Of a stretch of 64,000 nt of DNA, positions 18,554 to 27,773 are shown one piece after another. The stretch comes from Aurantiochytrium sp. KH105 (taxonomy: Eukaryota; Sar; Bigyra; Thraustochytrida; Thraustochytriidae): contig BGKB01000066.1 in NCBI GenBank assembly GCA_003116975.1, positions 248,001 to 312,000 on the forward strand, read 5' to 3'. The notes below the pieces were generated by a model, which had not been told where the DNA came from, did no database searches, and worked only from the letters and a program-made list of their open reading frames with translations. Position 1 is the first letter of the stretch; each line of letters opens with the position of its first letter. Position numbers and translations under genes: made by a program.

Positions 18554-20251
18554 ATGGGCGCCTGCTTGAGCAAGGGCAAGGCTAGCTCGGCAGGGAATAA
18601 AATCCTCCCCACTGGCATCAATGGCTCACTCGAGCTGACACAGACTGACAAAGACTTTCGTACAATGGTTTACCGAAAGCGACGGCTTTCAGACACCACG
18701 CTGACGAAAATCGTGGATGACCCCATCGTTTCGCACACATTTCGGCAATTCCTCGCCGGAGAGCTTGGAGAGCAAAAGCTCGAGTTCTTTCTGGCCACCG
18801 AGAAGTATCGGATGCTTCCCTCAGAGACATCGCTTAGCTCGTTACAGGCAGAGGCGGAGACCATGGTGAACAATTTTGTGGGCGAGGACGGCAACCTGCG
18901 CACTGAGCTTGGCATCGACACAGTCACTTGCGATCAGCTCCTGCAAGATTTGCAGGCGCGGCAAGTCGCAACGACTTCTCATAGCAGCAGCTTTGCAGCC
19001 AAGGACGGAAAGCGACTACGCTACGAGGTGACATGCACGAATCCAGACGTCCTACGCCGCGCCTTTCTCTTGGCCGCCATGAAGACGTTCCAGCAGCTCA
19101 AATTCGAGTATCTTCCTGCATTCATGACGAGCAAAGCATTCTCGGATCTGCGTGGAGAGGAAGGATTTTTCGCCGACGAGCAAGATGCCATTGAAAAGGC
19201 AGGCAAACTTTTGGAGGACATGGACATTACATACATGATTAGCAATCCGATTGGGCACCACTACTTGTGTCAATACGCAGAAAAGGTATCGGCCTTTGAT
19301 GGCCTTGGTCTTGAGGTTCTTGACTTGTACGAGCAGCTCACAACCTATTCGCACCTTTACGACGTGAACGCACGGGCCAAAAGACTTTTTCGCCTCATCA
19401 GACGGCATGCAGACCTCGCGAGCAAATTTCCAGCCATGCAACGTCTCCTCGACGATCGGGATGAGAACCCTCAAAAGTATGACAAGCCCAGTGCTGCGGT
19501 GCTCAAGGAGCTTGAGGACGAGGTGTTGATGCTTCTACGGACTATTGAAGCAGACTTCCGCACAAGCGAAGTCTTCAAGTCGATGACCAAGCAGATCGCC
19601 ACAAGCTCGCTCGCGGATATTGACAAGATCAATACCCTCAACGTACGCCGATCGACGCGCAAGACGATCGCAGACCTAGAGAACTTTGCGGAACAACGAA
19701 ATCTCAAGGCGATCGAGGAAGCAAACGTTACGCTTGAGACGGTGCTTATGAACTCCCAGGGACTCGTCTTTTTCCGGAAATTTGCCATTCAAAACTTTAT
19801 GGAGGACAGCATTCTTTTTTGGATTGCCGTTGAAAGGTACAAGGACGCGCTCTCCGAGATGGGCTCGGCGCGCAACTTTGAATTTATGCAATCCGCGGGA
19901 AATGGCCTTGCACGGGATTTCCTGCAGGACGACTCGCCCATGCAAATCAATGTAAGTGCGGAACTTCGCGAAAATACTCTAGCTGCTTTCCAGAACGAGG
20001 CCACCTGCAACCTCGCTGTCTTTGACAAGGCCCAGGAAGAGGTCTTCAAGCTCTTGCATCACAATTTGTGGCGTAAGTTTCGGGAGACTCCGCGCTTCAA
20101 GTACCTCATTAAGCGCTTCAAGGAGCGCGAGTTTATTCGTGAAACCCAAGGACATGTCGGCCAGGCTGCGCTCGACCAGCGGAGGTCGTCCCTGCGTCTG
20201 CCCATCTTCAATGATGATGATGTGCAAACAGTCGACCAGAACAAGGCTTAG
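18554..20251 (+). CDS. Multi-RGS-domain protein with N-terminal acylation signal
   Basis: The protein has 565 residues and starts MGACLSKGK: Gly2 fits myristoylation and Cys4 palmitoylation, so it is probably held at a membrane. RGS domains accelerate GTP hydrolysis by heterotrimeric G-protein alpha subunits. An RGS-like nine-helix pattern appears at about 54-200 (DDPIVSHTFRQFL, QKLEFFLATEKY). A weaker one follows at about 220-310. A clear one closes the protein at about 385-520 (LVFFRKFAIQNFMEDSILFWIAVE cut short here, then AAFQNEATCNLAVFDKAQEE, and FKYLIK). The middle copy is divergent and could be part of the linker. No DEP, GGL or kinase domain accompanies them. It sits head-to-head with the cNBD kinase. 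Confidence 0.85.
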   Translation: MGACLSKGKASSAGNKILPTGINGSLELTQTDKDFRTMVYRKRRLSDTTLTKIVDDPIVSHTFRQFLAGELGEQKLEFFLATEKYRMLPSETSLSSLQAEAETMVNNFVGEDGNLRTELGIDTVTCDQLLQDLQARQVATTSHSSSFAAKDGKRLRYEVTCTNPDVLRRAFLLAAMKTFQQLKFEYLPAFMTSKAFSDLRGEEGFFADEQDAIEKAGKLLEDMDITYMISNPIGHHYLCQYAEKVSAFDGLGLEVLDLYEQLTTYSHLYDVNARAKRLFRLIRRHADLASKFPAMQRLLDDRDENPQKYDKPSAAVLKELEDEVLMLLRTIEADFRTSEVFKSMTKQIATSSLADIDKINTLNVRRSTRKTIADLENFAEQRNLKAIEEANVTLETVLMNSQGLVFFRKFAIQNFMEDSILFWIAVERYKDALSEMGSARNFEFMQSAGNGLARDFLQDDSPMQINVSAELRENTLAAFQNEATCNLAVFDKAQEEVFKLLHHNLWRKFRETPRFKYLIKRFKEREFIRETQGHVGQAALDQRRSSLRLPIFNDDDVQTVDQNKA

Positions 20252-20962
20252 CGGGAGAACTCAAGATGACGTTTTTGTTTTTGTTGTTTCTTTGTTTCTT
20301 TCGCTTCTTTTTTTTCTCTTCTTTTGTTGCCTTGGTGAAATTTGCAATGATGCTTTTTGTCCGAATGTATGCTTTCATTCCTCTGGGTTCAAGATGCCTG
20401 TTCGCGACGGTGATCCTACAGGGGGTGCTAAGACCAAGGTTTTGGTCCATGAAAAGCAAGCGAGAGTGCGCACAGTTCACAAGGGATACCGAAAGGATGC
20501 GACACGTTGTCCGCACAACGTACAAGCCATTTTTTTAACCTTTTCTATTTTCGAATCCGTTCGACTTGACAAATGTTCGCACGCTACAATTATTTTTGAT
20601 CTTTTCCTTGACGAGAATGACTTATCTATTTCTACTTATTCTTGACATGTTCGTTTATATCCGACCCATTCAAAGATACTGCTGCTGTTTCTGAGTGTTT
20701 CCTTGGCAAGAAAAACTTCACTTTTTTTACTGGTTCTTGACCTGAACATGTTTATCCGAGTCAGATGTAGTTGCGACGGGAGCGCTTCCCATTCGAGCTT
20801 ATGTCTCGTCAATTTGCCAGGGAGAATGGAAAGAAAAATGATCATTCTTGTTGCAGCAAAGAACGACCAGGTGAACAGCGCGGAGTGGGGCCTTGAAAAA
20901 GAAATACGCTCGAGGGACACACACACACGCAACAAGGATAAAGATTACCACTCGTCATATCG
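20252..20962. other. 3'-to-3' gap, RGS / lipoate ligase
   Basis: A convergent gap of about 710 bases. It is T-rich after the RGS stop and shows no domain-bearing ORF. A short (AC)n run lies near 20918-20930. Confidence 0.5.
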
Positions 20963-21802
20963 TCAGGTTTGTACTGGCTCCTCATAACGAGTGACCTCCC
21001 TACGACCAGGATTGGCTTCCAGAATAGCTTCGAGCTGCGCCACGGTTGCGTGCTCGACGCGCACACCTTGGGGCTCAAAGTGCGCCACAAGTTCAGCTTC
21101 CACAGCATCGAGAAAAGCAGCTGGTCCTGCCGATGGGTCCTGGGCCAAAGGTCCAGGGACAACTTGCTTCATGCGGCGAAGGAAACTGTCGTGGTCGCGA
21201 TTCGCACGGTATTCGGGTTGTTTTTCGGGCAAGGAGAGCACTTGCATTCTTTCCGACGAGTAGTCCCAGAGGAAGGAGGTGTGGTGAACCCATCGCTTGC
21301 CGCTGATGGCTTGCGCGTTGCCCGCGATCTTGACGTCGTCGACCACGTAGTCATCTGCACGCAGACTGAACCCAGAGACGCCGAGACGGTCGCGAAGTAC
21401 GCGAGCATAAAATTCTCCGGACCAGGCCATGATGGGGCGCGGGAAGGCATCGACATCAGGGACGAGGTCCTTGCCCAGAAGCAAAGAGACGAACACGGTG
21501 TCGCGGTCGACAATGACGGTCCCACCGCCGGTGAATCTCCGGATCATGGGCACATTTTGCCTTGCGCGCTCGCTTTCATTGACGAGCTTGGGGATCTTCC
21601 CGGAAAAGCCAAGGACAATCGATGGATCTTGCTCCGCCTGCGGATGGTTGAGCACGCACCACCCCGTCCCCGACCCGGGCACGCCGTCGCGCGCAGACCC
21701 GTTCTTCGACCTGTGCACGCCTTCCTCGAGCCGGAGCTGCCTGAAGATGTCCACCTTGTCGCGCGGCCCCAGCCGCACAACCTTCAGCACCCGCTGCGCC
21801 AT
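20963..21802 (-). CDS. Lipoate-protein ligase A-like protein
   Basis: This is a member of the biotin/lipoate ligase (BPL_LplA_LipB) fold, expected to attach or transfer lipoyl or octanoyl groups to E2/H proteins. Family motifs are RRFTGGGTVIVD (the RRxxGGGxVxHD box, here with Val-Asp instead of His-Asp) and KIAGNAQAISGKRWVHH (catalytic Lys in the KIxGxAQ box). The ATG at 21802 (MAQRVLKVVRLG) is chosen because the frame upstream begins only at a GTG. Length is 279 residues. It lacks a clear separate C-terminal accessory domain, so it could be a transferase rather than an ATP-using ligase. I see no strong mitochondrial presequence, although the N-terminus is basic. Confidence 0.82.
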   Translation of the reverse strand: MAQRVLKVVRLGPRDKVDIFRQLRLEEGVHRSKNGSARDGVPGSGTGWCVLNHPQAEQDPSIVLGFSGKIPKLVNESERARQNVPMIRRFTGGGTVIVDRDTVFVSLLLGKDLVPDVDAFPRPIMAWSGEFYARVLRDRLGVSGFSLRADDYVVDDVKIAGNAQAISGKRWVHHTSFLWDYSSERMQVLSLPEKQPEYRANRDHDSFLRRMKQVVPGPLAQDPSAGPAAFLDAVEAELVAHFEPQGVRVEHATVAQLEAILEANPGRREVTRYEEPVQT

Positions 21803-22346
21803 TCCGCTCCTCCCAGAACCCCCCCCACTCCCCCCGCGCGCAAGCACCCGACCCGCACCAGACACCTACCTGGCCCAACCTAAGCCGCCAATGCCCGCGC
21901 TCTCGCCGCCGCTCTCGCCGCCGCTCTCGCCGCCGCTCTCGGCGCCGGTGGCCACCGACGGCACTAGTTCCGCACTAGTTCCGGCGCGGCTCCGCACGGG
22001 GTCCGCGCTAGTTCCGCAGCTGTTCGGCGCGGGTGGGCCGGCCGTGGCCCAGGGAGCGCAGCCGCCCATCTCATCTCTGGCGGGAGCGCGGCGCGGCAGA
22101 ACGGAGTCGCGCGGCGGCGGAGCTGCGCGGGCGGGCGCGCGGAGGGCGGCGCGGAGGGCGCGGAGGGCGCGCGCGCGCGCGGGCGAGGGCCCGGCGCCGG
22201 CGGGCGCGGACTCCGCGGCGGTCGACCGCGAGGTCGCGCGCGATCGCGAGGGCGCGATCGCGGTTGGCGGGGAGCGCCTGCGAGCGAGCGAGCCAGCGAG
22301 GTAACGAACGGTCGACCGCGGCTGCGGCGGGCGCCGCGCGGCGAGC
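21803..22346. promoter_or_regulatory. Bidirectional promoter, lipoate ligase / CCCH protein
   Basis: 544 bases between start codons. It is very GC-rich, with tandem CTCTCGCCGCCG units (about 21899-21945), repeats around CACTAGTTCCG (about 21963-22015), and GC-rich inverted stretches such as CGATCGCGAGGGCGCGATCG near 22240. Confidence 0.5.
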
Positions 22347-25155
22347 ATGACGGACTTCGTGCGCGTGCAGCGGCGCGGCGCGAAGAAGAAGCAGGCGGCC
22401 AAGCCGCAGGGGCTCACGGAGAATGAGCTCAAGGGGCTGTATTTGAAGATGGTGAACGACTACAAGACGCAGCTGTGCAAGGAAGGCAGCTGCAAGGAGA
22501 AAAAGTGCTTTGACGCCCACACCGAGCAGGAGCTGCGGCGGCCGCTCTACGACGCAGACGGGAAGGCCGCGTACTCCCGCGAAATGTGTCCGCACAAGTT
22601 CCCGCACGACAGAAACTGCCCCGAGGGCCGCAAATGCAAATTCTCACACAATAATCATGAGACCATGTATCACCCGCGCACTTACAAGACGAGGCCTTGC
22701 AAACATCGTACAAAATGCGACCGCGGTAAATTCTGTGCCTTTATGCATGACGAAGATATTCTCACGCCCAAGCTGCGACATGAGCTCTTCTTTCGCTCCG
22801 AGGCGATGGAACCCTTTGTGCCAGAGGTTCGCCCCAAGTCAAAGGTTGCCCAAGCCAACGAAGCCGCCTGGGCTGCGCAAAATGCAGAGGTGGCCGAGAA
22901 ATTTTCGGCTCCTCCGGACTTTTCCTCGGTCCTGCAGCCTTCGGCGGCGGCAACGTCCGCCCTCACATCAACATCTTCCTCCTTCCGGGATAAGGCGCTG
23001 GCGAATGCAGGTGGCTTTGCCGCAGCAAACTCAGCTGATGCTTCTTCATCTTCTCTATTGGCACCTACCTTGTCTTCATCTTCTTCATCCTCGTCTTCTT
23101 CTTCGTCGTCATCGTCATCGTCATCTTCTTCAACGTCATCTTCAGTGCTGGTGGCGCCTACCTTTTCGTCTTCTTCCTCTACAGCTATGCCTGGGGATAG
23201 GGACAATGTGATGAAGAGTTTTGCAGCGGTTCCGTCATCAGGCTCGTTCGGTATGCCTTCTATGAGCGCGTCCTCGGCCACGCCGGGGGAAGATAACTGG
23301 TCATCGCTGGCTCCCGAAGGCATGATTGCAACGCCACAGAATGTTGCGGCAGATGCAAGCAGGGGCGGGGATTCATCCACGGGGGGTAAATCTTTTGCAG
23401 CCAAAGGGGCCAAGTCTCTTAGCATATTAACTACTGGGGCGGACGACACGATGCAAGGCTTTGAGTATCCAAGTCAAAGTTTTGCCTCACCTGATTCGCC
23501 TACGGCGCTGTTTGCATCGACAAAGGATTCGAAGCCGTTCTCCAAGGAGCAAGAGCTCGAAGACAAGAAAAATCTTCCTTCTGAAATCGCCGAGAAGATG
23601 ACACTTTCCACCGACGCGCCCCATGCCTTGCCTCGTGCACCTGAGTGCCCTCCTCCGTCGTCGCCGCCGCCGCCGCAGCAGCAACAGCAGCAGGAGCAGC
23701 AGAACGCCGAGGAAGAGCAGGTTCAAGATAATGAGCAAGCGCAAGTGCAAGAGCAAGAAGAAATTCAAAATTCAGAACAGAGTCAAGAAGAGGAGCTGGA
23801 ACAGGAGCAAACGAATGTCAGAGCGCAAGGTACATCTCCTCCGGGCTTACCTCCCGCTTCCAAGGATGAGGTGTCTTCCGTGGCGCCTTCTGAATCGTCC
23901 ACGCAGCCGCCGACGCAAGCACCATCCCCAGCGTTGACGCCGTCGCCGCATATGGACCCAACGCCGCTCATCCAGCCACACCTTTTTTCGCAACGTGGAA
24001 GTCTGTTGTCGGCAGATCCCTTTGGCAATGGCCTTCATGGAATGACCGCGGGGGGCTTTTCCACGACTCCTACCTCGGGGCTACCATCAGCGCCATCTCT
24101 GACAGGCACAAGTGTCGATCCTGCGCGTGTGCAATTTTCGACGACGCGCGTGCTGCAGCTAATGTCACCGATGCAAGGGCTTGATGAGTCAATGAGGGCC
24201 GCAATTCTGGACGTGCTTGCTTCCAGCAGTATGGGAGCGCAAGTCACTGACGCGGAGGGGAATTCGGCGCTCTCGTACGCGGTCGAAATGGGTATGGTGG
24301 ACCTGATACCCGCTTTGGCCAGCGTTCGGACTGTAAACCTGAGGAATTTGGCGGGTCAAACCCCGCTGCTGCTTGCGCTGCGTGGAGACAATCTCCAGGC
24401 GCTCAAGGCTCTATTGCAGGCAGGTGCCTCTGTGAATGAAGGTACCGGCTTGTTGCACAAAGCTATTCAGTTCAAAGCGATGCAATGCTCGTCGTATTTG
24501 GCAAGTCAGCCGGCGGTGAATCGCAGCCTTGTTGACGAGAGAGGGAATACCGTATTAGCTGCTGCCGCGGAGCGTGGCTTTGATAGGCTTGTTCGCGAGC
24601 TTTTGGTCCAAGAGACGCGCGTAAATGCTCGTAATGCCAACGGAGAAACGCCACTATCATTGGCGGCGAAGTTTGGTCGTCTCGGGGTTCTCTTGGCGCT
24701 TTTGGAGACGCCAAAACCTGCTGTCAATCTTGCTGACAATCTGGGCCGGACCCCGCTGCTGCACGCGCTAGTGAGTGCGCCGTCCCCGGACTGCGCAGAC
24801 GCCTTATTGAGTTACGTCGGACCTCAAGAGATTGACTTGAATGCTGCTGATGCTTCTGGATTCACTCCGTTGCTCGTGGCGCGCCAGCGTGGTTGGCACA
24901 TGACCGCGCGGACGATCGAAGGCATGCTTAATGGGGAGGCACCTCCGTCGACTTCCACGTCTCCTTTGGGGCGCGAGGGTGGTCCCCCTGGCTTTGGCCT
25001 TTCATTGCCATCGGTGTCTTCGTCATCGAACGAGCTGGCTAGCGGCCCTGATTCGCCACCTCCTCCTGGTTTTGCTCAGCCCCTAGGCAGTTCGTTGCTC
25101 CCCGGTTCGCAGTTCTCGTATTCCAGGCTCCAACAGCCAGAACAGCCGCAGGGGA

Positions 25156-25204
<49 letters not shown>

Positions 25205-25289
25205 ACAATATTATCAGCACGCGTATGGGCAGCAATTCGCCGCGGGTCAAGAGTCTGCGTCATCTCTTGCTTATGCTCAACGTGGCTAG
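22347..25289 (+). CDS. CCCH zinc-finger protein with ankyrin repeats and poly-Q/poly-S tracts
   Basis: The protein has 980 residues. The N-terminal 135 carry CCCH fingers of the plant-TZF/unkempt kind: YKTQLCKEGSCKEKKCFDAH, CPHKFPHDRNC..CKFSH and YKTRPCKHRTKC..CAFMH. These bind RNA and usually control mRNA stability or translation. A long linker is Ser-rich (a near-continuous Ser run around 230-260) and then Gln/Glu-rich (about 445-505). Ankyrin repeats occupy about 620-855 (for example GNTVLAAAAERGFDRLVRELL and GETPLSLAAKFGRLGVLLAL, each around 20 residues). The C-terminus holds a poly-Gln tract encoded by about 20 CAG/CAA codons. In plant relatives ankyrins precede the fingers; here the order is reversed. 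A decayed copy of the ankyrin end follows downstream. Confidence 0.88.
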
Positions 25290-25334
25290 GGTTCTGAACA
25301 GCGCCCAAAAGTTAAGGAAAAGATTTTTTCGACA

Positions 25335-25560
25335 GGCGCTTGTGAGCGCCCCGACTCCGGACTTTGTAGATCCATGCCTTGCTGGACCTCAAGGGATTGA
25401 TTGACTTGGTTGACTTGAACGCAGCAGGTGCTGGCGCATCTGCATTCACCCCATTGCTCGTGGCGCACCAGCCAGATTGGCACATGGCCGCGCGGACGAC
25501 TGAAAGAAAGCATGCTCAGCGCCTTCGGCAGCTTCTACTCCTTTGGGGAGCCGAGGCTTG
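25335..25560 (+). pseudogene. Decayed partial duplicate of the ankyrin 3' end
   Basis: This stretch aligns by eye to about 24765-24985 inside the upstream gene. Shared blocks are GTGAGYGC, GACCTCAAG.GATTGA, GACTTGAA.GC.GC, TTGCTCGTGGCGC, TTGGCACATG.CCGCGCGGACGA, GCATGCT and TCTCCTTTGGGG. It encodes fragments such as FTPLLVAHQPDWHMAART beside the original FTPLLVARQRGWHMTART. There is no start codon, the frame is disturbed and composition has drifted, so this is a dead tandem partial copy lying 50 bases after the parent stop. Confidence 0.8.
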
Positions 25561-25729
25561 CTCCGATGCCCTCGCTCCCTCTCGCGGCCAGGGAGCAGCC
25601 GACCAACTTGCGCGCTCTTTCGAAGCGCGGGGCGACGCACGCGAGCGTGGTCGGTCCTCGAGGGCTGGCGCGCGCGCGCGCGTCGTCGTCCGACGCAAGC
25701 CCTGACGCAGGCGTCCGGAGAAGGCCGAG

Positions 25730-25842
25730 CTTCGCGCGGCGCTCTCGACTCGCATAGTAGGCCTAGTTGAGGAAACGAGAGCGGCACTCTCGAGAGTGCC
25801 CAGCGCTCTCGAGAGCGCTCTCGAAAGCGCTCACTCGCTCTC
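25730..25842. repeat. Cluster of nested perfect palindromes
   Basis: GGCACTCTCGAGAGTGCC (25783-25800) is followed after one base by AGCGCTCTCGAGAGCGCT (25802-25819), both perfect 18-base palindromes. GAGAGCGCTCTC (25811-25822) overlaps the second. Flanking half-copies of GCGCTCTCGA lie at about 25739 and 25820. Confidence 0.9.
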
Positions 25843-26022
25843 CCGGGGCCTAACAACGAGGAGTCCCGCGAACGCGAGACGAAGTATGGAGACTGGAGAG
25901 AGCATGGCCGGAGCGGCGAGCAGAACCTTTCACCAAACCCGCAACCTGACCTGAGCCAAAGCTTGTTTACTTGCCAAGGCGACAAGAGACCGAGACAGCG
26001 AAGACGACGAAGTACTTGCATC

Positions 26023-27165
26023 ATGACGCAGTGGTCGAGCAATGAAGATATCGTGCCAGTGGCGCATGGCGGCGCCCAACGCCATGCGCAGTTCCGAGTC
26101 CCGCGCGAGGACAGCACAAGAGGACGGCTGTATGTCAGCTCGGAGGACGGCGAGCTGTCCGATGATGACAGCCAATATCAGCATGGCGGCGCCCGTAACC
26201 GAGAGAACAGCGGTGGTGGTAACATTGACTATGGCGACGATGATCGTAACAATTGCTTTCAAGGCAACAACAACAACAACAACGATTCCGAAGAAGGAGG
26301 TCGCATGGCTAGACTCGGTGCGAGTGAGCCAGTCACTGATGACGGGAGACGGCACCGCAGAGCCAGAGGTATCGGCGAAGAGCGTCGTCGTGAAAGCCAA
26401 CAAGACCAAGTTGTGGAGATGGGTGCCTACGAGCAAGGAGATGGGCTGCTGCGTCAGAACCTTTCGAATAGCAACGAGACGCTGGAGCAGATTGTCGCTG
26501 GACATACCAAGGGTCTTGTGAGAATCGCTGAAAGCAAGATTTCCGGAATTCGCGACATTGAAGCGATTCTCTTTCACTACAGGGGATCGAATTACAGCAT
26601 ACTGGTTCAGTCCGGGTCAAGCAACAAGGAAAAGATCCATATCCCCAAGCGTCCGCACTCGAGGTTCAAGCTGGCCCTCGAAGAGCTTTGCAAGAACTTT
26701 AAGGCGGCGCGTACAGACCTTCCGGACTGCAAAGTGTTTCAGAAAGTCTGGAACCGCGCGCTGAAAGCAGAAAAGAGCGATCTCAGAGTGCAAGTACAGG
26801 ATGCTGTATCGAAGCCGTCAAAGAGCTTCCGCATCAAATTCAAGGTCATCGTACCGTCGCAGAACTCGAGCTCGAGCTCAGGCAATAGCCCGGCACCGCA
26901 GGTTCGGTCCAGCATCGATCGAGCGGCCACGAACTCGTTTTCCTCTGCTACTCCGACTCGCCGGGAGTCGGGCCGAGATGATCCTTCTCCCTCCAATGAG
27001 GCCCTCAAGGACCAAATCAAAGAACTCAAGCGCAAACTTGAGCGAGAGGAAGACGCTCACACTGCAACGAAGAAACGCCTTCAAGAGGTGAGCCATGAGC
27101 TCAGAATGCAAAATCTCGATCTCGAGGATGAAGTTCGTCACCTCCAACGTCAAAACGAAAATTAG
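26023..27165 (+). CDS. Unknown coiled-coil protein
   Basis: 380 residues from the ATG at 26023; the frame upstream opens only at a TTG. The N-terminal part is polar, with an Asn run and RRESQQDQ. A compact central region (about 165-270) contains ISGIRDIEAILFHYRG, KRPHSRFKLALEEL and DCKVFQKVWNRAL and looks folded, but I do not recognise it. The C-terminus is a coiled coil with heptads such as LKDQIKELKRKLEREE. The reading frame ends at TAG (27163-27165) in mid-helix and then continues open in the same frame with coil-like sequence. The bases are visibly poorer in GC than in most neighbours, which suggests an accessory or young gene. Confidence 0.55.
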   Translation: MTQWSSNEDIVPVAHGGAQRHAQFRVPREDSTRGRLYVSSEDGELSDDDSQYQHGGARNRENSGGGNIDYGDDDRNNCFQGNNNNNNDSEEGGRMARLGASEPVTDDGRRHRRARGIGEERRRESQQDQVVEMGAYEQGDGLLRQNLSNSNETLEQIVAGHTKGLVRIAESKISGIRDIEAILFHYRGSNYSILVQSGSSNKEKIHIPKRPHSRFKLALEELCKNFKAARTDLPDCKVFQKVWNRALKAEKSDLRVQVQDAVSKPSKSFRIKFKVIVPSQNSSSSSGNSPAPQVRSSIDRAATNSFSSATPTRRESGRDDPSPSNEALKDQIKELKRKLEREEDAHTATKKRLQEVSHELRMQNLDLEDEVRHLQRQNEN

Positions 27166-27563
27166 GCCCCACGAATTGCCACGTTGTCGGCACATCTTCA
27201 AAATGAAGAGCACAACATTCGTGAGAGTCTCAGAGCCGAGCTCATTAACAGCCAGCCTCCAAATTGGGTAATAGCCTGCAGCTCAAGACATACGTCAAGT
27301 TTACTCGATCTGCCAGGTAAGCCAATCATCTTTCTTGTTTGAAGCCACTTTTGCACTCCAACATCTCCTTGCAGCCCTTGACTGTGTCTTCGTCATTGAA
27401 CGCGCCCTGCCCAGTGGCCCTGGCTCGTCGCCTTGCTCACAGTCACGCCTCTTCTCGGAACGGTCTCAATTCGTGCCTTCAAAAAATCGCGCTGGTCGGA
27501 ACCCTTTAGCAAGCACGTGCCGTGCACGCGCCAGGTGTGCTCTAGATTTTCGCGTATGTGCAG
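27166..27563 (+). pseudogene. In-frame continuation of the coiled-coil gene, with an intron
   Basis: After the TAG the same frame goes on with LSAHLQNEEHNIRESLRAEL, coil-like. It reaches a good donor, CCAG|GTAAGC, near 27316. A pyrimidine-rich acceptor (CTCCTTGCAG) follows near 27373, and the joined frame runs to TAG at about 27563. Either these are former 3' exons cut off by a stop, or the stop is bypassed by splicing or read-through. Confidence 0.4.
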
Positions 27564-27773
27564 CCTAGGTCCAGAAATCGACGTGAAAAGAGAAGCAAGT
27601 TCAAGGTACTAGCTGTAGAGGCCTATACTAGGCCTGAGCCTGCTCGACCATCCAGCAGTACCCAAACAGACGCAGCGACGTGTGCGCGCGAAGGCGTCTG
27701 AGCGGGCGCGGAAGGCTGCGCGCGCAACCGCGGTTCGCGACGTCGCGCCCGCGCGGAGAGGAGCCCGGGGAAG

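Noticed and set aside
25500-25540. U6-like string CCTTCGGCAGC
   Set aside because: The match is about ten bases, lies in the decayed ankyrin copy and lacks the conserved U6 core.
25930-26577. A minus-strand frame with several hydrophobic stretches
   Set aside because: The Val/Ile-rich stretches come from Asn/Asp codons read backwards. The plus-strand frame has a charged, coiled-coil composition and continues further.
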